Shown here one piece after another: positions 52,139 through 60,247 of a stretch of 64,000 nucleotides of DNA. The notes beneath the pieces were generated by a model. It had not been told where the DNA came from and searched no databases. It saw only the letters and a list, made by a program, of their open reading frames with translations. This DNA comes from Coriobacteriaceae bacterium AF08-21. Lineage in GTDB: Bacteria; Actinomycetota; Coriobacteriia; Coriobacteriales; Coriobacteriaceae. The translations under genes were made by a program, and so were the position numbers. Every line of letters begins with the position of its first letter. Position 1 is the stretch's first letter. Location: the NCBI GenBank assembly GCA_027687465.1, contig JAQCQR010000002.1, positions 1-64,000 on the forward strand, read 5' to 3'.

Positions 52139-53221
52139 CTAATACGGAGCAACGGCTTCCGCCCGACGTCGCGATTCCGAGAAATCGAACTCGGCGCGGT
52201 GGGCTTCGAGGAATCGGGCATTGGGGCGCAGGCGATGCTCATCCGGCTCGCGCAATACCGACCCTGCAAACGCGGCATAGTCCGTATGCTGCAGAAGGTA
52301 CGACCCGCAAAGCTGATAATCGCCGCGCACCAACTCAAACGAAACCAGATGAGCGTCGAAGAGCGAGTGCAGATCGCGGCGCAGCAGGATACCGTTGCTG
52401 ACAACCTGAGATTTGGGACCCGAGTAATTCTCGATATGTGCAGCTTCGAGCGCTTCGTTGACGTTGCAACCCGAGACGGCGCATCGACCGGTATAGGCCT
52501 CAAAGAGCTGAGTGCGAAAGCGCTGCTGGCCGATTCGCTCGCGACGCAGCGCGTAGCGAACCTTTTCATCGTCGCTCGCCGAAGTGCCGGAAAACTCCGC
52601 CGCAAGCGGAGCATCCTTCATGTAGCTCATATCGGGGTAGAAACGCGCATCGGGTCCACCCTTGTGAACGGGACCGTGCAGCACAAACCAGCTGTTCTCC
52701 GGCTCGTAACGCTCAACGAACGCCAGGCCCAGCACCTTGTAGCCAGCGCTCGTTGCAAAGAACACGCCAACGGGAACGCCGCACTCCATGCAGTTGATCA
52801 TCTTTTGGTTGTAGTCCTGGTCGCGCCAGTTTTCGACCGAAGCACTTTGCGACGAGTACTTGAGCACCCATGTGCCGTCCTCAAGATAGAGCGGTGAAAC
52901 ATCGGGGTAGGCGCCGCGCTTGGAATTGTGCACCGAAAGAGCGAAAGTCTTCTCACGCGGATGTTTAACGCGCCCGCGACCAGGCCAAAAAATACCCGAA
53001 TCGCGCGACACCGGAAAGAGTTCGGAATCAATCGTCAGACGAAAGGGATACTGAGGGCTATCGGCATTGGTGCGATGCGGGAGCTTGTCCCACAGGCCGC
53101 CACGCTGCTCCTCGCGCAAGAACCACTCCCAAGCCTGGACATATTCGGACGGCACAAAGCTGCAAGCGCGGTCGTAACTCGGCTGAACGATCAGCGGAAC
53201 ACTCGAAGCGATGCCGTCCAT
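52139..53221 (-). CDS. HNH endonuclease with N-terminal recognition-like domain
   Basis: A 360-residue protein from ATG 53221, which follows GGAGGTTCC. The C-terminal domain reads GRCAVSGCNVNEALEAAHIENYSG, NGILLRRDLHSLFDAHL, the zinc-bound HNH fold of McrA-like and restriction-type nucleases. The N-terminal ~220 residues (FALSVHNSKRGAYPDV, VLKYSSQ, YDRACSF) have the look of a base-recognition domain such as the SRA/YDG type, but I cannot confirm it. No methyltransferase is next to it, so it could be a modification-dependent nuclease. Confidence 0.78.
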   Translation of the reverse strand: MDGIASSVPLIVQPSYDRACSFVPSEYVQAWEWFLREEQRGGLWDKLPHRTNADSPQYPFRLTIDSELFPVSRDSGIFWPGRGRVKHPREKTFALSVHNSKRGAYPDVSPLYLEDGTWVLKYSSQSASVENWRDQDYNQKMINCMECGVPVGVFFATSAGYKVLGLAFVERYEPENSWFVLHGPVHKGGPDARFYPDMSYMKDAPLAAEFSGTSASDDEKVRYALRRERIGQQRFRTQLFEAYTGRCAVSGCNVNEALEAAHIENYSGPKSQVVSNGILLRRDLHSLFDAHLVSFELVRGDYQLCGSYLLQHTDYAAFAGSVLREPDEHRLRPNARFLEAHRAEFDFSESRRRAEAVAPY

Positions 53222-53310
53222 AAGGAACCTCCAGGAAGAACAGTTCCCCACATTATCGCCGATCTACGCGGACACATGTGCGGCCGTTTTGCGCAAAGCC
53301 ACCGCACAAA

Positions 53311-53344
53311 ATAGGGGCCGTTTCGAATTTGAAGCGACCCCTAT
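53311..53344 (-). terminator. Terminator of the second fibre locus
   Basis: ATAGGGG/CCCCTAT outer stem with further pairing inside, followed on the minus strand by TTTTG. It lies 28 bp after the stop at 53372. Confidence 0.75.
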
Positions 53345-53371
53345 CAGGCGAATCTAGCTTATGGCTTAACC

Positions 53372-54322
53372 CTACTTGGAATCAGGAACGATACCGACCA
53401 AGCTTACGGTGACATCGAAGGTCGGACTTCCTTCGCCGACTTCTAGACCAGACATGTTCTGGCAATCGTTGTCGGTGCCCTCCATCCAAATGACAACCTT
53501 AAAGTTCGTCCCGTTGTAACCAACGTGAGCGAGCATCTGAGCATCGCCTGTCGGCTTTACGTAGGAGTCGCCGCTTCCAGTTGCTCCCCAGTTTTTGTTG
53601 TTCTGATCAACCATATTGCCACCGTATACATGAGCGTAGGACGGTGCCATGGTCACGGAAAGGCTGTCGGGATTCACGCAGCTCCAGCCTTCAGTAGCGG
53701 AGACATCATTTCCCTTACCGGTCGGAAGGACCGGAGCATAAACAACCTTGAGCTCGTCATTAATCAGCAGACCAACACGAAGGCTGCCTTTGATTTTGTC
53801 AAACCAATCTTTCGAAGCGCCTCTCGACGCGGTCACAACAACGGGACCGTTCGAGCTGCTGTTGTCAAGATAGACGTCAGCCTCACCAGTCTGGTTAATC
53901 GTGTAGAGCGTATATTCCGCCATGGTATAGGCGTAATAAGTCTTGGGGTCTCCCTCGAGCTTATAGCCGCCCTCAAGCTGTTCGGTGATCGTCGCTTTCT
54001 GATAACCACTTACATCTGTACCGTTCCATGACTTTGGAACAAACCAGGCGGTGGCATCGTTTGTCGATGACGGACTGATTTCATGACCACGACTTGCGGC
54101 AGTCGTTTGATGATCGCTACCGTTATGAATGGCATTTTTACTGGGCGCAATCTGGAGGACCATTCCGTTTGCTTGAGCGCTGATTGTAGAGGTTGTTGCA
54201 TTTACCGTGTTGTTGGAAACGTACCACGCATAGGTTGCCGCACCCAACGCAACAAACGAAACGATGACGGCAAGTGCCGCGGCCAGTATATCGGCTTTAA
54301 GTTGCGTAACAGTTTTGGACAT
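53372..54322 (-). CDS. TasA/camelysin-like fibre protein, second locus, distal
   Basis: A 316-residue protein. The very strong ribosome site AAAGGAGGTGACGGCT precedes the ATG at 54322. The N-terminal helix ILAAALAVIVSFVALGAATYAWYVSNN ends in the SipW-type motif, followed by TVNATTSTISAQANG, nearly identical in phrasing to its upstream partner. The C-terminal signature is VVIWMEGTDNDC. It lacks a local signal peptidase gene, so it probably depends on the SipW copies at 39.7-45.2 kb. It follows the other gene across an attenuator-like hairpin. Confidence 0.75.
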   Translation of the reverse strand: MSKTVTQLKADILAAALAVIVSFVALGAATYAWYVSNNTVNATTSTISAQANGMVLQIAPSKNAIHNGSDHQTTAASRGHEISPSSTNDATAWFVPKSWNGTDVSGYQKATITEQLEGGYKLEGDPKTYYAYTMAEYTLYTINQTGEADVYLDNSSSNGPVVVTASRGASKDWFDKIKGSLRVGLLINDELKVVYAPVLPTGKGNDVSATEGWSCVNPDSLSVTMAPSYAHVYGGNMVDQNNKNWGATGSGDSYVKPTGDAQMLAHVGYNGTNFKVVIWMEGTDNDCQNMSGLEVGEGSPTFDVTVSLVGIVPDSK

Positions 54323-54347
54323 AGCCGTCACCTCCTTTGAAAAGAAA

Positions 54348-54374
54348 GGGCGGAATCGTTGGGATTCCGCCCTC
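54348..54374 (-). terminator. Intercistronic terminator/attenuator in the second fibre locus
   Basis: AGGGCGGAATC/GATTCCGCCCT, an 11-bp perfect stem, followed on the minus strand by TTTCTTTTC and then directly by the ribosome site of the next gene. It would reduce expression of the distal gene relative to the first. Confidence 0.8.
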
Positions 54375-54401
54375 AAACCCAGTCGCGCGCATGCGGGAGA
54401 A

Positions 54402-55187
54402 TTAAGCGTTATTCTGAGGATCGGCCGTGAACGTAAGCGTAATCTTGGCAGATGCATTTTTGAGATCTGCAAGCTTGTTCGTGTAAACGTTGTCGGAATT
54501 GCCATCGTAATAAACGTACGTATTAACGACAGTGTCTACACCAGCCTTCACGGTTTCGGTAAGTAGGCCCGCCTTGGTGCCAGACGAATCAGCAACGATG
54601 CCGTCCTTATTGCAAACAACCCAGTTGTCTCCACAGACAACAAGAACACGAAGGGCATCATCAAGGTTAGCATTGCCCTCGTCACCAGTTTTGATAGCTG
54701 CACCGGTCACCTTAAGATTGACCAGGTCGGAGCCCTTGGAACTAATATTGAAGAGATTCGCGACGGCATATTTATTGCCCTTTGCATTGGCCGTCGAAGC
54801 CGTCGTGGGATTACCCACAAGCTTCAGAGAGCCTGCATCCATAGTCGCCGCGTCAACCTTTTGAGCAAATGCGGTTTCAAACTGATATACACCAGCGTTT
54901 GGAACTTTATTGCCCTCAGCGCTGAAGTTATTAGCCCACTGCGCCGGATAGAGCTGAGTGTCTCCTAAAGTGGAATGATCAGCCTGCAAATCAGAAGTAG
55001 TCGCAGATTCGTTGTACTTAATGTTCATGAACGCAGCGTTCGACTGAGCGCTGATGCTGCTCGTCGTGGCCTTGACGGTATTGTTCGTCACAAACCATGC
55101 GAACGTGGCAGAGCCCAGCGCTACGGCTGCTACCAGCACCATGGCGATGGCGGCGCCCATCTGCTTCTTTAATGCCTTGGTATCCAT
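54402..55187 (-). CDS. TasA/camelysin-like fibre protein, second locus, proximal (likely major subunit)
   Basis: A 261-residue protein. GAAAGGGGTCC precedes the ATG at 55187. The helix MGAAIAMVLVAAVALGSATFAWF is followed by VTNNTVKATTSSISAQSNAAF and a small beta-rich exterior domain rich in Ala, Thr and Asn. The shared C-terminal element is degenerate here (VNTYVYYDGNSDN, lacking the cysteine). Its small size, first position and following terminator suggest it is the abundant subunit. The 55188-55586 gap upstream is A/T-richer and must hold its promoter; a -10 could not be chosen with confidence. Confidence 0.72.
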   Translation of the reverse strand: MDTKALKKQMGAAIAMVLVAAVALGSATFAWFVTNNTVKATTSSISAQSNAAFMNIKYNESATTSDLQADHSTLGDTQLYPAQWANNFSAEGNKVPNAGVYQFETAFAQKVDAATMDAGSLKLVGNPTTASTANAKGNKYAVANLFNISSKGSDLVNLKVTGAAIKTGDEGNANLDDALRVLVVCGDNWVVCNKDGIVADSSGTKAGLLTETVKAGVDTVVNTYVYYDGNSDNVYTNKLADLKNASAKITLTFTADPQNNA

Positions 55188-55586
55188 ACGGACCCCTTTC
55201 TTTCCCCATTCGTCCCAGATGACCCCCGAGAAGCCCGGAAGGGGAGCCCGTGCTTTCGTGTTGGATGTTGCTTGCCCATCCTTAAAATTTGGAATTGAGG
55301 ATACCACATTTCTTACGATTTCCTTATGAGTTTTCGGGGGCCTACAATCCGTCAGATTCATAGGTCTACCTCTGGTTATATGCGGTGCTACATGAACATC
55401 GTTTACCTTATTTGATCTCTCTCCCGCGCAGTCATAAGCCCCTCTTAAGCCTTGCGACCGCAGCGCCATGCCAACGCACACATTCGCCCTCCGTCGAGCT
55501 TCGCCCTAGCCCTTCCCCACCCGCTATACTGATGTAGCACGTGTAATTTCTGCCTGCTTGTGCGGGCTATTTGCCGGGAGGACTCT

Positions 55587-56099
55587 ATGGCTGCCGCCAA
55601 TCAACCCAAGGGAAGCGTTTCTGCCGGATCGATCAAGCCGGTGACGCGCAAAGCCGTTCGTTGCCAGCGCGAAGTCGCCTGGCTGGTCACGCAGGCGGCC
55701 GGCAAGCTCGTCGCCACCACCGACGACGTCAACGCGCCCACGCCCAGTTTTGTGCTGGCGGCGGCGTTGTCGTACACCCGTGAACAGGAGCAGGCCGCAC
55801 GTGACCGTGGCGCCGTGATCGACTACAAGGCCGTCATGGGCCCCGACCTTGCGAGCTTTTGCCAGGCTGCAGGGCTGCCCGCAGCGCCCAACGCGCTTTC
55901 GGACGCGGGCTACATGTTCACGCTCTCGGGCGCGGACCTCATCCGCGACCTCTACGCCTACTGTAGCGACCTGGGCGAACGCATGGGAGACGCGGCGCAG
56001 GTCAAACCGGGCTACGCGATCAAACTCGCGCTGCGACTGTTCCTGCTGGACGCCGCCGCTGGCGACGTCACCTCTCCCAAAGACAACGCCTCTGCATAG
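55587..56099 (+). CDS. Hypothetical alanine-rich protein
   Basis: A 170-residue soluble protein. ATG 55587 follows GGGAGGACTCT, and a -10-like TATACT lies at 55525-55530. It is helical and alanine-rich with no membrane segment and no motif I know. It lies between fibre-like loci but on the opposite strand and has its own terminator, so co-function is not implied. Confidence 0.7.
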   Translation: MAAANQPKGSVSAGSIKPVTRKAVRCQREVAWLVTQAAGKLVATTDDVNAPTPSFVLAAALSYTREQEQAARDRGAVIDYKAVMGPDLASFCQAAGLPAAPNALSDAGYMFTLSGADLIRDLYAYCSDLGERMGDAAQVKPGYAIKLALRLFLLDAAAGDVTSPKDNASA

Positions 56100-56102
56100 C
56101 AA

Positions 56103-56139
56103 AAGCGCCGGGCCGGGAAACAATCCCGGCCCGGCGCTT
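56103..56139. terminator. Bidirectional terminator
   Basis: AAGCGCCGGGCCGGGA/TCCCGGCCCGGCGCTT, a 16-bp perfect stem with loop AACAA. It sits between the converging genes ending at 56099 and 56147. Confidence 0.82.
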
Positions 56140-56146
56140 GTTCGTT

Positions 56147-57298
56147 CTACTTGTCCCCGTCCCCTGCGGGCGAGTTCTTTTGGTTGCGACGGTTGCTCCA
56201 CGTCACGTTGTGCTCCTTGTAGTAATCGGGCGCCTCGTTGCCGCTCGCGCTAATGGGGTCGTTGCCGGTCAGGGTGTCGGCAATATCCTGCACGAATTTA
56301 ATGAACAGGCTCGAGTCGTCGGTCTCGGACGAATCAAAATCGAAGCCAAACTCCACCGCGCCGCCGATGATTTTGTCCACGCACTCCGGGTCGTCGCCGT
56401 CCAGCCAAATGACCACGGTGTACTTGTCCACATCGCCCACGCGGAAGTTCGCGTGGCTGATGGTCGTCACCACGTCTTTGGACGCAAACGGCTCGGTGTT
56501 GGGCTCAGGATTGCCGTCGGCCGCGGCAGCCGCGTAGGTGGTGGGCTTGCCGTTGCGATACACCCGCACGCGCGCCGCCTTCTCCACGCCCTTGCTGGCG
56601 CTGACCACCTTGAGCTTGGCGCTGTAGCCCAGATCGGTCTTGCCGGCGTTGCGGATATAGAAGGTGTACGCCACGTAGTTCTTGCCGTTGTGGCTGCCGT
56701 CGACGTCGTCCAAGTTGTCGGGTAGGTCCTCGGCGGCGATATTGGTGCCGTTGTCCACGGCGTCGGCCGCCAAGCGTGCGGTGGCGTTGTTAAAGTCGCC
56801 GTTGTCGGCAATGGCCACGCCGCGGCGGAACAGCTCCAGGCGGTTGAGGTTGATGGTGAAGTTGCCCATGTTTTCCTGCATAAACGACAGGGCGAACAAC
56901 ACGCCAAAGGCAAGCGCCAGCACTACGAGGGCCTTTTGCAGCTTGTCCATGCGCAGCAGCGCCGCGCCGATGCGCTCCATGCGGCGCTTGGGCATGTACA
57001 TGGACACGACCGCGTCGGGGTCGATGTCGTCGAGGTCCTGGTCGGCCAGTGCCTGCTCCAGCTCCTCGATGCGTACGACGCCGCGGAGGTCGCGCTTGGG
57101 CTTGCGTTTGGGTTTGGACTTGCCGAAGCGCTTGCGGGAGGTGGGGGGCTGGTCGAGCGCGGAGTCCTCGCCGGGCGCGTCCTCGGCATTGGCGCTGATT
57201 GCATCCCGCGACGTGTCCTCGGCCTGGTCCTCGACGAAATCCTCGGCCAAATCCTCGGCAGCTTGATCTTTGTTGTCGTTACGCTTGAACAGAGCCAT
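56147..57298 (-). CDS. Fibre-like protein with long cytoplasmic N-terminus (third locus)
   Basis: A 383-residue protein. The N-terminal ~115 residues are acidic, then strongly basic (KRFGKSKPKRKPKRD), and contain EELEQALADQDLDDIDPDAVV. One helix follows (ALVVLALAFGVLFALSFM, about 121-139), then an exterior beta-rich domain. Near residue 320 is YTVVIWLDGDDPEC, the signature shared with the TasA-like proteins. No A-x-YAWF motif follows the helix, so it may stay anchored as a base or tether. It lies five bases upstream of nothing but 5 bp downstream of the PilZ gene and is co-transcribed with it. Confidence 0.68.
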   Translation of the reverse strand: MALFKRNDNKDQAAEDLAEDFVEDQAEDTSRDAISANAEDAPGEDSALDQPPTSRKRFGKSKPKRKPKRDLRGVVRIEELEQALADQDLDDIDPDAVVSMYMPKRRMERIGAALLRMDKLQKALVVLALAFGVLFALSFMQENMGNFTINLNRLELFRRGVAIADNGDFNNATARLAADAVDNGTNIAAEDLPDNLDDVDGSHNGKNYVAYTFYIRNAGKTDLGYSAKLKVVSASKGVEKAARVRVYRNGKPTTYAAAAADGNPEPNTEPFASKDVVTTISHANFRVGDVDKYTVVIWLDGDDPECVDKIIGGAVEFGFDFDSSETDDSSLFIKFVQDIADTLTGNDPISASGNEAPDYYKEHNVTWSNRRNQKNSPAGDGDK

Positions 57299-57303
57299 GG
57301 CGA

Positions 57304-57969
57304 TCAGATCTTATATTTGGTGCGAATGTAGCCGACGTATTCTTTGACGAGCTCGCGCTCCATGTCGTCGGCGTAACGGAACTGCAGGCCGCAGACGTTG
57401 CGGTACAGACTGCCCTTGGGCGCGCGGCGCACCCAACACACGATGCCCAGCTGCCCGGGCAGCTCGTGGCGCTCGCCCTGCAGGCGGATCGTGGGCATTT
57501 GCACGGCCAGGGCCTCGCCCACGTCGGGGTAATCGTTAAGGTAGATGGCCAGGCCGCCGGCCGAGACGTCGATGGTCATAGCGTCCTCGGGCTCAGGAGT
57601 CGGCGCGTTGTCGCGCTGGTAGGTCAGGCGCATGGCGACCTTAAAACGCTCGTCGCGGCGCCTGACGAAGGTGCGCTGCTCGGCGACTTTGCGCATTTTC
57701 CAGTAGGTGCGGATGCCCTTTTTCTCGACCGACTCGGGGTAGCCGGCGAGCACGAACGTCTCCTCGCCCACTTTGTATTGCAGCAACAGCTTTTGGTTTT
57801 CGTCCATGATGAGCGGCTTGCCGGCGAGCATGGGCGCGCTCATAAGAAAGTACGCCTCGTCCAGGTTCTCTTTGTACGTGGCGAGCATGTTGAAGTCGGT
57901 TTTTTGGCCCATGGGCACGTCGAATGCCACCTGAAGCTTGGTCCCCGGCGTTATCTGTTGCTCTGCCAT
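57304..57969 (-). CDS. YcgR-like PilZ domain protein (c-di-GMP effector)
   Basis: A 221-residue protein from ATG 57969. An N-terminal YcgR/flagellar-brake-type domain (GTKLQVAFDVPMGQKTDF) is followed by a PilZ domain with both c-di-GMP motifs, RRRDER (RxxxR, about residue 103) and DVSAGG (DxSxxG, about residue 136). No flagellar genes are in this window. It is followed five bases later by a fibre-like anchor protein, so it may link c-di-GMP level to surface fibres. A heptamer repeat array lies upstream. Confidence 0.85.
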   Translation of the reverse strand: MAEQQITPGTKLQVAFDVPMGQKTDFNMLATYKENLDEAYFLMSAPMLAGKPLIMDENQKLLLQYKVGEETFVLAGYPESVEKKGIRTYWKMRKVAEQRTFVRRRDERFKVAMRLTYQRDNAPTPEPEDAMTIDVSAGGLAIYLNDYPDVGEALAVQMPTIRLQGERHELPGQLGIVCWVRRAPKGSLYRNVCGLQFRYADDMERELVKEYVGYIRTKYKI

Positions 57970-58166
57970 GTTGTCTCCCCCAGTCGCGGGCGCCGATATC
58001 ATCGTCGTGCGCGATGCACATTGGGCTATTGTACCTGCTTTGCTGTGGGTTTCCATATGCAGCGCGCGAAATGGTGGGATGAGGGGCGGGGGCGCCAGTG
58101 CAGCTGCTTTGCGCACGGCATCAATCTGACAGCGATGCATATTCCCGACAGACCGTCTGTCTATCT

Positions 58167-58410
58167 ATCTCTCAGCTATCTCTCGTAATTATCTCTCGTC
58201 TCTCATTTATCTCTCAGCTTAGAGATGAGTGAGAGATGAGAGACAAAAACACCGTCATCGGTTCAATCAAATCACGTTAGCACAGGTAAACACATGTATA
58301 CGGGAACTTTGCCTCGATCCCCTAGCCACCTTGCAGCATTGTTATCTCTCATATTTATCTCTCGTCTTTCTGTTATCTCTCGTATTAGTGACGAATGAGA
58401 GATGAGAGAT
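58167..58410. promoter_or_regulatory. Array of ten ATCTCTC/GAGAGAT heptamers
   Basis: ATCTCTC starts at 58167, 58178, 58191, 58209, 58344, 58357 and 58375; GAGAGAT at 58231, 58397 and 58404. Most are within TTATCTCTCGT-like contexts. They form two clusters (58167-58237 and 58344-58410) that each contain inverted pairs. They lie 200-440 bp upstream of the PilZ gene and downstream of the PTS operon terminator. The form suggests cooperative binding of a regulator. The remainder of 57970-58463 holds no gene. Confidence 0.6.
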
Positions 58411-58463
58411 GCGTGAGTGATGGACGAGTGTGATTTTTTGGACGGTCGGAAAATCCCTCAAAT

Positions 58464-58502
58464 AAAAAACGGGGCCGGCCTTACGCCGAGCCCCGTTTTC
58501 AA
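58464..58502 (-). terminator. Terminator of the PTS operon
   Basis: AAAACGGGGC/GCCCCGTTTT stem with a paired inner CGGC/GCCG, then TTTTTTATTTG on the minus strand. Confidence 0.88.
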
Positions 58503-58544
58503 ACGGTCAGTTAGTTATCCAACGCGCGAGCATAGCAGTCAACA

Positions 58545-59393
58545 TTACGCCGCCGCGAACACTCCCAAGCCCGTTCCGATGATGCAGATTGCGAAGATGC
58601 CCAAGATGATCCAAATGGTCTTGACGCCCTTTTTATAGAGGGCAACGCAAGCGAACGTTGCCAGCAAGGGCAGCAGACCGGGGAAGATCGAATCGAACAG
58701 ATCCTGCAGGACAATCTCCGAACCACCCACGTCAAAGGTCAAAGCCGTGGACAGCGAGACCTGTGCCGCAATCATGGCGCCGATAACGGTCATTCCGAGA
58801 ACACCGGCAGCATGCGTCATGCGAGACATAAGGTTGCTCTCTTCGGACTGCTGCAAAAACTTGGTTCCCAAGTCGTAACCCAGATGGGCGGCGACGATAC
58901 GCGTTGCAAAGTTAATCACGGAGTAGATGAGCGCGTACACGATGGGGCCGAGCGGGTTGCCCGTCGAAGCGATGCCAATACCAATGCCGGCGGCAACCAC
59001 GCGGAACGTACCCCAGTAGAACGAATCGCCGATGCCGGAAAGCGGTCCCATAAGGCCGACCTTCATGGCGTTAATCGAGGACGTGTCGAAGTTCTTATCG
59101 GCAGCCGCCTGCTCTTCCATCGAAACCGTTAGGCCGGCTACAAACGGAAGCACATGAGGCGTGATGTTAAAGAACTCGGTATGGCGATCGAGCGCCGCAT
59201 AGTAATCGTCGTCGTTGGGATAGATCTTCCGCAGGGGCTTCTGAATGGTGTACATGAAGCCCATTGCCATCATCTTGTCGTACGACTGCGAGCACTGGCT
59301 CGTAAACTGGCGAAGGAACATGCTCCGATACATATCGGGAGTCATAATCGCGTCCTTCTTGGCCTCTTTGAGGTCGGTGTTCTGGATAGCCAT
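58545..59393 (-). CDS. PTS mannose/fructose/sorbose family EIID
   Basis: A 282-residue membrane component. It has KPLRKIYPNDDDYYAALDRHTEFFNITPH near residue 52, GLMGPLSGIGDSFYWGTFR (family signature) near residue 133, and a C-terminal membrane helix. With EIIC it forms the sugar channel. ATG at 59393 overlaps the EIIC stop as TAATG. Last gene of the operon. Confidence 0.93.
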   Translation of the reverse strand: MAIQNTDLKEAKKDAIMTPDMYRSMFLRQFTSQCSQSYDKMMAMGFMYTIQKPLRKIYPNDDDYYAALDRHTEFFNITPHVLPFVAGLTVSMEEQAAADKNFDTSSINAMKVGLMGPLSGIGDSFYWGTFRVVAAGIGIGIASTGNPLGPIVYALIYSVINFATRIVAAHLGYDLGTKFLQQSEESNLMSRMTHAAGVLGMTVIGAMIAAQVSLSTALTFDVGGSEIVLQDLFDSIFPGLLPLLATFACVALYKKGVKTIWIILGIFAICIIGTGLGVFAAA

Positions 59394-60166
59394 TAGAAGT
59401 CCTCCTCTTCATCTGCAGCAACCGTCTGCGGACCGGACGAGCCCTCGCGGAAGGCCAGGAGCAACGCGACGCAAATGGCAGCTGCGGCGACGCCGACCAC
59501 GTCCATCTTGAGGTAGATGACCATAATGAAGCCCAGGAACAGCCAGGGAAGGAGCTTGTTATCGCCCATGGTCCTGATAAGAAGAGCGAAGCCGATGCAG
59601 ACCATGACGCCGGACGCAACGTTGAGGCCGTCCATCACAAACTGCGGAATCGCGTTGAGCGCATTGTTGATAAGGTCGGCACCAAAGAACAGCGAGCCAA
59701 ACACCAGCAGTGCAGACGGAATGCCAATCGACAGCGGCACGATGGTCAGATGGTACAGATTCGCCTTGGCAAGATCGCGATTTGCCAGAGCGGTCTCAAT
59801 CTTCTTGCAGGCAAAGGCACCCGGAACGGCGTAGCAGAAGTTGCGCCACACCTGAAGGAAGACGGAGACGGGAAGGGCGAGCGCGACGGCAGTTGCCGTG
59901 CCCGTACCCGTAATGACGGCAAACGCGCAGCCAAGCACGCCGGAGGCATAGACCTCGGGAGGGACCGCCGCGCCGACCATGATGGCGCCCATGAACATGG
60001 ACTCCAAAGCAGCGCCGACGATAACGCCCTGCTGGACATCGCCAAGGATCAAGCCGACAAACAGGCTCGTAAACAGCGGACGACCAAGCATCGTAATGCC
60101 AAATAATTGCTCGTCCATGGACGCAATAAATGCGACCAGTGCAACTAGAAGATACTGGACAACCAT
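59393..60166 (-). CDS. PTS mannose/fructose/sorbose family EIIC
   Basis: A 257-residue membrane permease with about seven helices: DEQLFG near the N-terminus, GLILGDVQQGVIVGAALESMFMG and VPPEVYASGVLGCAFAV. ATG 60166 is chosen over TTG 60175 because GGGG is 9 nt upstream. It follows the SIS gene by about 80 bp. Confidence 0.93.
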   Translation of the reverse strand: MVVQYLLVALVAFIASMDEQLFGITMLGRPLFTSLFVGLILGDVQQGVIVGAALESMFMGAIMVGAAVPPEVYASGVLGCAFAVITGTGTATAVALALPVSVFLQVWRNFCYAVPGAFACKKIETALANRDLAKANLYHLTIVPLSIGIPSALLVFGSLFFGADLINNALNAIPQFVMDGLNVASGVMVCIGFALLIRTMGDNKLLPWLFLGFIMVIYLKMDVVGVAAAAICVALLLAFREGSSGPQTVAADEEEDF

Positions 60167-60247
60167 TTCGATCAACCCCAGAAACAGGTCTGCAGGCGAG
60201 GCATTCTGCGCAGCTCGCCTGCAGACAACCGCAGCAATTTGAGAGGA

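Noticed and set aside
58167..58410. CRISPR array
   Set aside because: The repeated unit is only 7-11 bp, occurs in both orientations, spacing is irregular and no cas genes are near.
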